Shown one piece after another: positions 1 to 7,829 of a stretch of DNA of 27,571 nt. Origin of the DNA: an uncultured Archangium sp. GTDB lineage: Bacteria > Myxococcota > Myxococcia > Myxococcales > Myxococcaceae. The stretch is from positions 1 through 27,571 of the forward strand of contig CAMLFP010000022.1 of NCBI GenBank assembly GCA_946479335.1, read 5' to 3'. Below the pieces are notes generated by a model. That model made no database searches and was not told the DNA's origin. It saw only the letters and a program-made list of their open reading frames with translations. Both the position numbers and the translations under genes were made by a program. Within the stretch, counting starts at the first letter, position 1; every line of letters starts with the position of its first letter.

Positions 1-1332
1 TCACGCGCTGCCCAGCTTTTCCGACAACTGGCCGAGCTCCAGCTTGAGCTGCGCGTCGGAGTCCTTGAGCGACTCAATCTTCCGCACGGAGGTCAGCACG
101 GTGGAGTGGTCTTTGTTGAAGCGCTTGCCGATTTCCGGGAGCGAGTCGCCGGTCATGGTGCGGCACAGGTACATCGCCACCTGGCGCGCGTACGCGACGT
201 GCTTCACGCGGCGCTCCCCGCGCAGCTCGTCGACGGCCAGCTTGTAGAAGCGGGCCACCTCGCGCTGAATGGTCTCGCCGTCGAGCGCCTTGCGGGCGGG
301 AATCATGTCGGCCAGCACCTGCGCGCAGAGCTCCTCGGTGAGCGGCTGGCGGGTCAGCGCGTGCACCGCGGTCACCTTGATGAGCGCGCCTTCGAGCTCG
401 CGCACGTTCTTCACCACGTTCGACGCGATGAACTGCGCGACCTTGTCGGTCAGTTCGACCCCGTCGGCCGCGGCCTTCTTCTTCAGAATCGCCATGCGCG
501 CTTCGAAGTTGGGCTCGTGCACGTCGGTGATGAGGCCCATCGCGAAGCGGCTGCGCAGCCGGTCTTCGAGCCCCGGAATGTCAGAGGGCACGGTGTCTGA
601 GGTCATCACCACGGCCTTGCCGAGCTGATGCAGCACATTGAAGGTGTGGAAGAACTCGTTCTGGGTTTCCTGCTTCTTCCCGAGGAACTGGATGTCGTCG
701 ATGAGCAGCACGTCGCACTCGTCGCGGAAGCGACGGCGGAACTGCGTCATGTGCTGATCTCTCACCGACTCGATGAACTGGTTGGTGAACTCCTCGGTCG
801 ACACGTACAGCACCCGCGCCTCGGGGTTCTTGGCGATGATGCGGTTGCCGATGGCGTGCAGCAGGTGCGTCTTGCCCAGCCCCGTGCCGCCGTAGATGAA
901 GAGCGGGTTGTAGGCGCGCCCCGGCGACTCGGCGACGGCGTAGGCGGCGGCGGCCGGCAGCTGGTTGCTCTCGGAGACCACGTAGGTCTCGAAGGTGAAG
1001 CGCTCGTTGAGGCGCGCGGGCTTGCGGTACTGCACCACCGGCATCGGCGGCAGCGAGACGGCGGGCGCGTCGCGCTTCTCGACCTTCTCCCACTGCACGT
1101 GCACCGGGCGGCCCGCGGCGTCGGTCAGCGCCGGCTGCATCACCGGGGCGTAGTGGTCATCGACCCAATCGCGGAAAAACAGGTCTTCCACGCCCAGCAC
1201 CAGCGTTCCACTCTCGAAACGGAGCGGGTGCAGCTGGAGCAGCTGCGACACGACATACGCCTGGCCTTGCTGCCGCAGCGTGTCGAGCGCATTTTTCCAG
1301 AGAATCTGGGCACTTACCGTCGATTCGGCCAT
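1..1332 (-). CDS. dnaA: Chromosomal replication initiator protein DnaA
   Basis: Initiator ATPase that binds DnaA boxes and melts the chromosomal origin. The 443 residues match the usual length. Domain I is about 1-85, followed by a short linker. The AAA+ core holds Walker A GGTGLGKT (148-155), Walker B LLIDD (209-213), sensor 1 MTSD (243-246), the arginine-finger box RLRSRF (258-263) and the sensor-2 stretch NVRELEGAL (309-317). The C-terminal DNA-binding domain carries the DnaA signature, with KDHSTVL at 407-413. The start is the ATG at 1330-1332 and the stop TGA lies at the window edge. The 372 bp upstream contain DnaA-box-like 9-mers, so autoregulation and origin function next to the gene are plausible. 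dnaN is not visible; it would have to lie outside the window. Identification is firm. Confidence 0.98.
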   Translation of the reverse strand: MAESTVSAQILWKNALDTLRQQGQAYVVSQLLQLHPLRFESGTLVLGVEDLFFRDWVDDHYAPVMQPALTDAAGRPVHVQWEKVEKRDAPAVSLPPMPVVQYRKPARLNERFTFETYVVSESNQLPAAAAYAVAESPGRAYNPLFIYGGTGLGKTHLLHAIGNRIIAKNPEARVLYVSTEEFTNQFIESVRDQHMTQFRRRFRDECDVLLIDDIQFLGKKQETQNEFFHTFNVLHQLGKAVVMTSDTVPSDIPGLEDRLRSRFAMGLITDVHEPNFEARMAILKKKAAADGVELTDKVAQFIASNVVKNVRELEGALIKVTAVHALTRQPLTEELCAQVLADMIPARKALDGETIQREVARFYKLAVDELRGERRVKHVAYARQVAMYLCRTMTGDSLPEIGKRFNKDHSTVLTSVRKIESLKDSDAQLKLELGQLSEKLGSA

Positions 1333-1704
1333 GTCGACCTGCGGACCCCGGAGCTGTGATGGGTTTTGCGGCGTTTTTGAAGCGGAAGGCGAGGTTTAGG
1401 CACGGCGTTTTTTCCAGATCAAGCAATTGATCAATTCGCCCGTGATGTCGAATGTTTGGCAGCTCAAAAAGGCCCTGTGGAAACGTCGCGCCACGCGCAC
1501 TTTCCCGAAAGTCTGTGGCGGCTGCGAAAAACGTACTCTCAGTGCGAGTCACGGTTTCGCATCAAAGTCGCGTCTGGCCGGTGACTTCTCCACAGTTCCC
1601 ACAGGGAGACGGGGCGGGTTTTCCACAGACTCCACAGCGTTCTCCACAGAACGTGTGGAGAGCGGTTGCACAGCGACCTGGGGTGTCGAAAACGGGGCCG
1701 CCCG
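1333..1704. other. oriC: Candidate chromosomal origin (oriC), dnaA upstream region
   Basis: A 372-bp spacer with no credible gene, lying between dnaA and the ferredoxin-NADP+ reductase gene. It has two parts. About 1370-1470 is richer in A/T than its surroundings and contains the perfect 12-bp palindrome AATTGATCAATT at 1425-1436, a candidate unwinding element. About 1586-1662 is a cluster of 9-mers ending in CCACA, resembling the DnaA box TTWTNCACA. Origins adjacent to dnaA are common in bacteria. The dnaA promoter must also lie in this interval. Origin function is inferred from position and motifs only. Confidence 0.72.
1586..1662. promoter_or_regulatory. Cluster of DnaA-box-like sites
   Basis: Plus-strand 9-mers read TTCTCCACA (1586-1594), GTTCCCACA (1595-1603), TTTTCCACA (1619-1627, a match to the TTWTNCACA consensus), GACTCCACA (1628-1636) and TTCTCCACA (1640-1648). 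One site is inverted: TGTGGAGAG (1654-1662). A separate inverted site, TGTGGAAAC, lies at 1476-1484 nearer dnaA. Two pairs are directly abutting (9-bp pitch), and the pairs start 33 bp apart, about three helical turns. This arrangement would suit cooperative DnaA binding for origin firing or dnaA autorepression. Only one site fits the strict consensus. Confidence 0.65.
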
Positions 1705-2481
1705 TCACTTGGTGACGAAGGCCTTTTCGATGAGGAAATCGCCCTGCTCGTGGGTGTCGCCCTCGACGAAGCCGCGCTCCTCGAGGAGGTGCATGGTCTC
1801 CTTGAGCATCTCGTTGGAGCCGCAGATCATCACCCGGTCTTCGGCGGGGGTCAGCGCGGGGATGCCCGCGAGCTTCGCCAGCGCGCCGTCGCGGATCATG
1901 TCGGTGATGCGGCCCTGGTTGCGGAAGGGCTCGCGCGTCACCGTCGGGTGGTAGACCAGCTTCCCCTTCACGGCGTCGCCCAGGTACTCGTGGTTGGGCA
2001 GCGCGCGCTCGAAGTAGTCGGCGTACGAGAGGTCCTTCACGTTGCGCACGCCGTGCACCACGTAGACCTTCTCGAAGGCGTCCCACACGGCCGGGTCTTT
2101 CACCACGCTCAAGAAGGGCGCGAGGCCGGTGCCGGTGGCCAGCAGCCAGAGGCGCTTCCCCGGCTTCAGGTTCTTGATGTGCAGCGTGCCCACCGCCTTG
2201 GTGCCGATGAGGATGGTGTCGCCCACCTGCACGTGCTGCAGCCGCGAGGTGAGCGGGCCGTCGGGCACCTTGATGGAATAGAACTCCAGCGTCTCGTCGT
2301 AGTTGGCCGACACCATCGAGTACGCGCGCATCAGCGGCTTGCCGTCGACCATCAGGCCCAGCATGACGAACTGCCCGTTCTCGAAGCGGAAGTTCGCGTC
2401 GCGCGTCGTTGTCAGGCTGAAGAGGCGGTCAGACCAGTGGTGGACGCTGAGAATCTTCTCTTCGGTGTGATGCGAGGCCAT
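1705..2481 (-). CDS. fpr: Ferredoxin/flavodoxin-NADP+ reductase
   Basis: FAD-containing oxidoreductase of 258 residues that moves electrons between NADP(H) and ferredoxin or flavodoxin in the cytoplasm. The FAD-binding barrel carries the RAYS motif (52-55). The NADP-binding half has GTGLAPF (117-123) and the stretch MICGSNEML (218-226). The C-terminus, IEKAFVTK, resembles the Azotobacter/Rhodobacter-type bacterial reductases, which end in an extended tail after an aromatic residue, and not the short E. coli type; this comparison is from memory. The start is the ATG at 2479-2481, with no clear Shine-Dalgarno. It is transcribed toward the origin-like spacer, in the same direction as dnaA. The electron partner cannot be told from this window. 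Confidence 0.92.
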   Translation of the reverse strand: MASHHTEEKILSVHHWSDRLFSLTTTRDANFRFENGQFVMLGLMVDGKPLMRAYSMVSANYDETLEFYSIKVPDGPLTSRLQHVQVGDTILIGTKAVGTLHIKNLKPGKRLWLLATGTGLAPFLSVVKDPAVWDAFEKVYVVHGVRNVKDLSYADYFERALPNHEYLGDAVKGKLVYHPTVTREPFRNQGRITDMIRDGALAKLAGIPALTPAEDRVMICGSNEMLKETMHLLEERGFVEGDTHEQGDFLIEKAFVTK

Positions 2482-2560
2482 CGGTGGGGCCGCACATGCA
2501 AGAAGCGCCCACGGAGTGCAACTGCAAGTGCCTCATCGCTCCGGTAAGTCGCGCGCGGGG

Positions 2561-3901
2561 TCAGAGCCCGGCGCTGCCGTAGAGCACGTACACCGGCGAG
2601 CCGAAGGTGTTGGTGTCGACATAGTGGAGGCGCCCGCCGCTCAGCAGCGCGTGGTTGGGGGAGGCCGGGAGGGTGACGCCCAGCAGCGGGAGCCCGTCGA
2701 GCAGCGCGCCCACCCCGGCGGTGCCGAAGCCGGTGTCGAGGGCGCCGTCGGCGCTGAGCCGCGCGACCGACGCGTACGGCGCGCCGGTGGTGCCGAAGCC
2801 CGCGGTCATCGCCAGCACCAGGCGGCCGTCGGCCAGCACGTCGAGCGACAACACGGCCATCTGGTGTTCGTCGAAGGCCAGCTTCACCACACCCGCGGTG
2901 CCGAAGGAGGCGTCGAGCTGCCCGTTGGCGGTGTAGCGCACGAGCTTGATGTCCCACGGTTGGTCGGTGCCCGGGCGGCGCTCGGAGCCCGCGACGAGAA
3001 TCTCTCCGCCGGCCAGCACGCGCATCACGTGGCCAAAGCCGCCGGCGCTGGTGGCGACGCCGCTGGAGCCGAAGGTGGTGTCGAGGGAGCCGTCGTCGTT
3101 GAGGCGGGTGACGGCGAAGTCGTCGCCGCCGGCCAGCAGCACCTGGTTGCCCTGGAAGGCGATGCTGCGCGCGACCTCGTTCTTGCCGAAGTCGTGCGAC
3201 GCGGCGCCGTTGGTGCCGAAGGTGGTGTCGACGACGCCGTCGGCGCTGAAGCGCACCACGCCGAAGTCGGTGTTGTTGGTGCTGTTGACGTCGTGCGCGA
3301 CGAAGCCGGCCACGTACAGCGTGCCGTCGGCGCGCTGCGCGAGCTGGTCAGCCGTGCCGCCCACCAGCGGCCCGAAGCGGAGCTCGGCGCGGCCGCCGGT
3401 GCCGAAGGTGGTGTCGAGGGCGCCGTCGGCGGAGAAGCGCGCGATGCCGTACGCGCCGCTCTGGCCGCCCTGCGACGCGACGGTGCCGGCCACCAGCAGC
3501 TTGCTGCCCTGCAGCGCGACGGCGAAGGCCACGTCGGTCTGGAGGTCGGCGTCGAAGCCGGCGTCGAGGGGGTCGACGAAGTGGTACGCCGGCCAGGCCA
3601 GCGTGACGGAGCCGCCGTCGCCGAAGCTGTCGTCGCGCCCGCCGTCGGCCAGCATCCGCGCCACGAGGAAGTCGTCTTGCGCCGAGGCGCCGCTCCCGAG
3701 CGTCTTCATGCCCACCACCACGAAGGCGTCGCCCTGCGCGACGAGCGCGTTCGCCGCGCCGTAGATGCGCGCGTCGGTCGCGGAGCCTCCACCCGTCGCG
3801 CCTGAACCGCCGCCGCTCCCACCGCCGGTGCCTCCATCACTGCCGGGGATGACGGGGCACGCGAGGAAGACCACCGCTGACAGCATCAGGAGCGTTCTCA
3901 T
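2561..3901 (-). CDS. Delta-60 repeat lipoprotein
   Basis: Predicted exported lipoprotein of 446 residues. The start is taken at the ATG 3899-3901 because it gives a compact signal peptide, MRTLLMLSAVVFLAC, with a possible lipidated Cys15. The ATG seven codons upstream (3922) would also read through. A Gly/Ser-rich linker (about 19-42) follows. The rest is a series of repeats whose ends read like LDTTFGTGG, LDASFGTAG or VDTTFGTNG at roughly 50-70-residue intervals. This is the hallmark of the delta-60 repeat family (D-x-x-F-G-x-x-G), believed to form a beta-propeller-like surface protein. No enzymatic motif is seen. It lies 53 bp downstream of the SPFH gene on the same strand, so co-transcription is possible. 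Function unknown. Confidence 0.85.
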   Translation of the reverse strand: MRTLLMLSAVVFLACPVIPGSDGGTGGGSGGGSGATGGGSATDARIYGAANALVAQGDAFVVVGMKTLGSGASAQDDFLVARMLADGGRDDSFGDGGSVTLAWPAYHFVDPLDAGFDADLQTDVAFAVALQGSKLLVAGTVASQGGQSGAYGIARFSADGALDTTFGTGGRAELRFGPLVGGTADQLAQRADGTLYVAGFVAHDVNSTNNTDFGVVRFSADGVVDTTFGTNGAASHDFGKNEVARSIAFQGNQVLLAGGDDFAVTRLNDDGSLDTTFGSSGVATSAGGFGHVMRVLAGGEILVAGSERRPGTDQPWDIKLVRYTANGQLDASFGTAGVVKLAFDEHQMAVLSLDVLADGRLVLAMTAGFGTTGAPYASVARLSADGALDTGFGTAGVGALLDGLPLLGVTLPASPNHALLSGGRLHYVDTNTFGSPVYVLYGSAGL

Positions 3902-3954
3902 GGGCCACTGACTTACCGTCATCGCCGGGCGGCCGGTGGCTTCCGACGGAGCTT

Positions 3955-5310
3955 TCAGTCTGACTGTCCGTCTCCGCGCGGCGGCGTTTCGCCCCCCGAC
4001 GCACCGAGGATGCGGCCGAGGTCGACGCCGTGGCTCTTGGCGACCTCGAGGAGCTGCGCGAAGCCCGAGGCCAGCGGCGAGAAGCCGGAGCCTTCGCCGC
4101 CCCACTGGTGCACGCTGATGCGGGCGAACTGCGCGCTGAAGGCGTGCGCAATCTGCGGGAGCGCCTCGGTGATGAAGCGCTCCGCGACGCGCCCTTCGCC
4201 CACCGCGTTCTCGATGGCGCGCGCCTCGCGTTGGAAGTCCAACTGCTCGCGGTGCGCGGCCTGTTCGCCCTGGAGCTCGGTCAGCTTGCGCTGCAACTGG
4301 AGCTGGCTGGCCTCGTGGGCGCGCTGCGCGGCGGCGCGGGCCTTCAGGTCGGCGAGGGCTTCGGCGGCCTCGACGCGGGCGCGCTCGACGGCGACGGCGG
4401 CGGCCTCGGTCTGCTGGCGGGCGTACGCCAGGGCCTCGTCGCGCTCCAATTCACGGCGCGCCTTCTCCTGCGCAGCGGCAATCTGCTGCAACTCCAGCGC
4501 GCGGCGCCCTTCGATGTCGCGGGCCATCGCGGCGCGTTCCACGGCGGCGAGCTCGGCCTTCACGCGCACCTCGGCCTCCTTCGCGGCGCGCTCACCGGCG
4601 AGGCGCTCCTCTTTCAACTTGAGCTCGCGCTCCAGCCGCGCGCGCTCGGCGGAGAGCATCACGCGGCTTTTGTGCTCTTCCTGCATGGCCTCGAAGATTT
4701 CGCGGTTCACCACCCACACGTCTTGAATGTGGATGGTGGCGACCTCCACGCCCCAGCCGTGGTCTCCGCCGACGACCTGCGCGATTTCGCGGCGCAGCTC
4801 GGCGGCGATCTCCTCCTTGCGTTTGCGGATGCACTCTTCGACCGACATGTTCGAGACGAGCCACTTCGCGGTGGAGCGGCACATGTCGGCGATGGCGAAG
4901 GCCAGCTTCTGTTCGGCGCGCTCGCGGAACGAGAAGTTGAAGAGGCGGAAGGTCCGCCGCGGGTCGGCGATGCGGTAGATGCCCATGCCGCGGATGCGCA
5001 CGTCGACGTTGTCGGAGGTGATCTGCGAGGCCTCGAACATCACCTCCTTCAACGTGGTGGGGATGACGGCGACGGTGTCGCTGGGCCACTTGAAGCACGA
5101 GGCGCCCTGACCGCTGCTCTTCTCGCGGAGCTTCCCGTTGCGGAAGTGCACGAGGTACTCGGAAGGCTTCGCGGAGATGAAGCCCCACGGCTTCAGCTTC
5201 TCGGGGTCTTCATCGGGCTTGCCGGCGCGCCAGCCGGGGCCGCTCTCTTCTTCGGCGTGCAAGGCGAAGCCATCTTTCGACACGATGTTCTTCTGGGGTC
5301 TCGCGGTCAT
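3955..5310 (-). CDS. SPFH/band-7 domain coiled-coil protein
   Basis: A 451-residue protein of the stomatin/prohibitin/flotillin superfamily. The SPFH domain is about 45-215, recognisable from the VDVRIRGMGIYRIADP stretch and the conserved end IQDVWVVNREIFEAMQ. A long Ala/Glu/Arg-rich coiled coil runs from about 205 to 370. The short C-terminal part (375-451) ends in a polar tail. No membrane-spanning segment or signal peptide is visible, unlike classical stomatins, so it may be cytosolic or peripherally attached. The start is set at the ATG 5308-5310 because upstream in-frame codons encode an implausible Arg/His-rich sequence. SPFH proteins form ring or cage scaffolds in membranes; the partner here is unknown. 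Neighbours give little help: a delta-60 lipoprotein downstream and a non-coding stretch upstream. Confidence 0.85.
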   Translation of the reverse strand: MTARPQKNIVSKDGFALHAEEESGPGWRAGKPDEDPEKLKPWGFISAKPSEYLVHFRNGKLREKSSGQGASCFKWPSDTVAVIPTTLKEVMFEASQITSDNVDVRIRGMGIYRIADPRRTFRLFNFSFRERAEQKLAFAIADMCRSTAKWLVSNMSVEECIRKRKEEIAAELRREIAQVVGGDHGWGVEVATIHIQDVWVVNREIFEAMQEEHKSRVMLSAERARLERELKLKEERLAGERAAKEAEVRVKAELAAVERAAMARDIEGRRALELQQIAAAQEKARRELERDEALAYARQQTEAAAVAVERARVEAAEALADLKARAAAQRAHEASQLQLQRKLTELQGEQAAHREQLDFQREARAIENAVGEGRVAERFITEALPQIAHAFSAQFARISVHQWGGEGSGFSPLASGFAQLLEVAKSHGVDLGRILGASGGETPPRGDGQSD

Positions 5311-5436
5311 GCCCGACGAACAGTGCGAACGCGGTGCCACGCGCGCTCCCGAGCGCAGCACGCCCATCCCACTGCTCCAGAATTGATCACCCGCCTCACG
5401 CTGGAGCGCGCCAGGTTCGCGCACGACGGCTCGTGA

Positions 5437-5544
5437 TGGTGGGCGGTCGTGACGCAGGCGGGCCGGGTGCTCTCCGCGCGCTGGCCCCTCGACCTCCCAG
5501 CGAACTTCATCAAGCGCGAGGTGAAGGGTGTTCTGCCGGAGTAG
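5437..5544 (+). pseudogene. Possible C-terminal remnant of a lost gene
   Basis: After an in-frame TGA at 5434-5436, the same frame stays open for 35 codons to a TAG. It reads like ordinary protein: WWAVVTQAGRVLSARWPLD is followed by LPANFIKREVKGVLPE. The frame before the stop (RLTLERARFAHDGS) also looks protein-like. This could be the decayed 3' end of a gene whose body was deleted. No family is recognised, and chance open frames are common at this GC content, so the call is weak. Confidence 0.2.
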
Positions 5545-5572
5545 CCAAAGGTGACGTAACCAATGGCTACTC
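5539..5572. repeat. 34-bp imperfect palindrome
   Basis: Perfect 9-bp arms GAGTAGCCA (5539-5547) and TGGCTACTC (5564-5572) face each other. The inner part also pairs (GGT/ACC and AC/GT), giving 14 of 17 base pairs around a centre between 5555 and 5556. There is no T-run on either side, so it is not a standard intrinsic terminator. It lies about 110 bp outside the 3' end of the esterase gene and about 230 bp upstream of the SPFH start. An operator, a recombination site or an RNA hairpin are all possible. Confidence 0.6.
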
Positions 5573-5682
5573 GCGCGGAGAACCCAATGGCTCCCCGGCT
5601 TGGTGCAGTTCCGCTCGCGCAAAGGGCTCGCGGGTCTCTCGGCAGAGCGTCGGCCACCTGCGTGACCGCGCCCCCTGATCAG

Positions 5683-6810
5683 CTACTCGTAGACCATGCG
5701 CAACGGCCCCGGGTACAGCCACGCGAGGCCTTCACGCAGCCGGTCGCGCCAGTTCTCCCAGTTGTGCCCGTCGCGCGCCTCCACGTAGCGGAGCTCCATC
5801 TCGGTGGCCTGCAGCATCGGCACCAGCGAGCGGTTCTCGTAGATGAGCGACTCGTGCATGCCGCACGAGATGAACGCCTTCTCCGCGACCATCATCGGGT
5901 TCTCGCGGAAGCGGTTCATGAACTTCACCACCGGGTCGAACGCCGGCCCGCGCTTGTTCTGATGCCCGATGTCGGAGAACGCGAAGCTCCCCGACTGCAG
6001 CAGCAGCCGCCCGTAGAAACCCGGGTAGCGCACCGCCGTCGACAGCGACGCCACGCCGCCGAACGACGCGCCCATCAAGCACCGCCCGCGCGGAGTGCCC
6101 AGCAACGGCAGCCGCTTCTCGAGGTCAGGCACCGCTTCTTCCGTCACGAAGCGCGCGTGGCGCTCATCATCGGCGTACTCCCCGATGCGGTTCGGCGAAC
6201 CCGACAGCGCCACGATGACATCGGGGATTTCCAGGCGGTGGATGAGGTTGTCCAACACCACCTTCAGGTTCGCGAAGCGCACGTAGTCGGGCCCGTCGTG
6301 CACGAACAACAGCGGGTAGCGCCGCGACTTGCGGAAGCGCGCCGGCAGGTACACGTGGAAGCGCCGCGTGTCGTTGAACGCCTTGCTCTTGATGACCCAC
6401 GGCTCCATCGTGCCCGGCCGCGCTTCCGCGTCGAACTGCGTCCACTCCGGCACGGTGTAGCCGTCGCCGTGCACCACGGAGTTCGCGCCGAACGGGTCCG
6501 TCGCGTGGTGCGGGTTCAGGGGGTCCAGAATCCACGCGCCGTGGCCGCCGCGCACCACCTCGAACTTGTATTCGACGCGCGACTTCCTCGGGATTTCGAG
6601 CGTCAGGTACCAGAGGTCGGCCTTCTCCAGCTTGTGCAGCGGCTGCGAGTTCGGCAGCCCGTACACCCAGCTCTTCAAGTGCACCGCGTCGGCCGGGCCC
6701 TTGAACACGAAGGTGACGCGCGTCCCTTCGACGAGGGGGAAGCTGTGCGCCTCCATGAAGGCCTCGACGGTGAGCTCGCCCGCCTGCAGCTGCTCGATGG
6801 CCAGCTTCAT
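5683..6810 (-). CDS. Fes-like (enterochelin esterase family) alpha/beta hydrolase
   Basis: A 375-residue alpha/beta hydrolase of the esterase-D/enterochelin-esterase type. The N-terminal 130 or so residues (VTFVFKGPADAVHLKSWVYG, then IPRKSRVEYKFEV) look like the immunoglobulin-like E-set domain of Fes and glycoside-hydrolase neighbours. The hydrolase domain begins near RRFHVYLPARFRK (149-161) and has the nucleophile elbow GASFGG (247-252, Ser249). A probable catalytic His lies in ARDGHNWENW (His349). No signal peptide is seen. The start is the ATG at 6808-6810, which overlaps the stop of the upstream gene as ATGA and implies translational coupling. Substrate unknown: ferric-siderophore, acyl or carbohydrate esters are all possible, and no siderophore genes are nearby. 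Confidence 0.85.
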   Translation of the reverse strand: MKLAIEQLQAGELTVEAFMEAHSFPLVEGTRVTFVFKGPADAVHLKSWVYGLPNSQPLHKLEKADLWYLTLEIPRKSRVEYKFEVVRGGHGAWILDPLNPHHATDPFGANSVVHGDGYTVPEWTQFDAEARPGTMEPWVIKSKAFNDTRRFHVYLPARFRKSRRYPLLFVHDGPDYVRFANLKVVLDNLIHRLEIPDVIVALSGSPNRIGEYADDERHARFVTEEAVPDLEKRLPLLGTPRGRCLMGASFGGVASLSTAVRYPGFYGRLLLQSGSFAFSDIGHQNKRGPAFDPVVKFMNRFRENPMMVAEKAFISCGMHESLIYENRSLVPMLQATEMELRYVEARDGHNWENWRDRLREGLAWLYPGPLRMVYE

Positions 6811-7733
6811 GACGCCCACCCCGTGGTGACGGAGCCGTCGACGTTCAACCGGCACGTGCCCTCGGCGCCGAACCACTTCTCGCCGTCGAAGCACACGAAG
6901 TCGCCCTGGTCGAAGGCCACGCACTGCAGCGGCTCGTGGCGGCGGCTCATCCACCCCACGCGGAAGGTCGAGTCCAACTTGAGGCGCAGCTTCGGGTTCG
7001 GCAACGGGAGGATGCCCGAGTGCAGGCCCAGGCCCTGCTCCAGCACCTCGGAGATGCCGACGCCTTCAGGCGGGCTCTCGTGGAAGAGCACCACGCGGCC
7101 GCCGGTCATCATCGCGCCGGCGCTCCACGCGATGAGGTGCTGGTCGCCCAGCAACTGCGTGACGCCGAACATGCGGAAGCGGTTGAGCAACACCGCCACG
7201 TGCCCACCCGCGATGGCCAGCGTGCCGCAGCCCGCCAGCAGCTTACGCAGCTCCTCGCGGTGCTTCGCGATGGCCGGGCGCTCGAGGGGCTTGAGCTGCA
7301 GCTCCCACGCCTCGCGCAGCGCGACGACGCGGTCGAGGTGCTCCTGGTCGAGCCGGCGGATCTGCTCGAACGACAGCCGCAGCTCGTCGGCCGCCATGTC
7401 GCTGCCCTGCGCCTTGCGGTCGATGTCGATGGCCGCGTCGAAGGTGCGCTCCAGCCGCAGCCGGTAGAACTCCTGAATCTGCCGCAGCGTCTCCTGGCGC
7501 TGGCGGTGCGCCTTCGCGTACTCGCGGTCTTGAGCCAGCACCTGCTCGCCGCGCTCGTACAGCTTCAGGTTCACCGTCGGCCGGCCCAGCAGCGCGGGGA
7601 GCTCCTCGTCCTGGTCTTCGCGCTCCTGCCAGCCACACGTCACCAGCGCGATGGGGCCCTCGCGGCCCAGCACCTTCACCGCGGCGCCGAGCGACTGCTT
7701 CAACTGCTGGGGGCCCAGCAAGACACCTCTCAC
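6807..7733 (-). CDS. Peptidase S51 / class I glutamine amidotransferase-like protein
   Basis: A 308-residue protein with the peptidase S51 (dipeptidase E/cyanophycinase) type of nucleophile motif. GGHVAVLLNRF starts at 176 and IAWSAGAM covers 201-208, placing the probable nucleophile at Ser204; LFHE (216-219) may supply the His. The N-terminal strand GPIALVTCGW (26-35) fits the start of the fold. Between them lies an unusual charged, helical insertion (about 55-165) rich in Arg, Glu and Gln that I do not recognise from standard S51 enzymes. The first gene of a two-gene operon, it overlaps the esterase start by 4 bp. S51 members cleave Asp-containing dipeptides or cyanophycin, but the substrate here is not deducible. 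It could also be a non-peptidase member. Confidence 0.72.
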   Translation of the reverse strand: MRGVLLGPQQLKQSLGAAVKVLGREGPIALVTCGWQEREDQDEELPALLGRPTVNLKLYERGEQVLAQDREYAKAHRQRQETLRQIQEFYRLRLERTFDAAIDIDRKAQGSDMAADELRLSFEQIRRLDQEHLDRVVALREAWELQLKPLERPAIAKHREELRKLLAGCGTLAIAGGHVAVLLNRFRMFGVTQLLGDQHLIAWSAGAMMTGGRVVLFHESPPEGVGISEVLEQGLGLHSGILPLPNPKLRLKLDSTFRVGWMSRRHEPLQCVAFDQGDFVCFDGEKWFGAEGTCRLNVDGSVTTGWAS

Positions 7734-7829
7734 TGCTTCTCTCCGTGCATCTGGGAGGCGCCTCTTAGTCTGTCAGCCGCGCGCTTTCGAAAAAGGAACG
7801 CGCCTGGTGGGCAGGTGTCGCCGATGTGT

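Larger units (their letters stand above)
5311..5682. other. 372-bp stretch without a supported gene
   Basis: No convincing intact coding sequence is seen on either strand. Two things stand out. One is a possible plus-strand gene remnant ending at the TAG at 5542-5544. The other is a 34-bp imperfect palindrome at 5539-5572. The promoter of the minus-strand SPFH gene must lie near its start here. No tRNA-like or other RNA structure was recognised. Confidence 0.6.

Noticed and set aside
4030..5436. Long plus-strand open frame (468 codons) opposite the SPFH gene
   Set aside because: It is the antisense shadow of a clear SPFH/coiled-coil gene; its Leu/Gly/Arg/His-rich sequence has no domain, and it arises from biased third positions in GC-rich coding DNA.
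5311..5622. N-terminal extension of the SPFH gene to 5622
   Set aside because: The extra residues (Arg/His-rich, no domain) do not resemble protein from this organism; the ATG at 5310 begins just before recognisable sequence.
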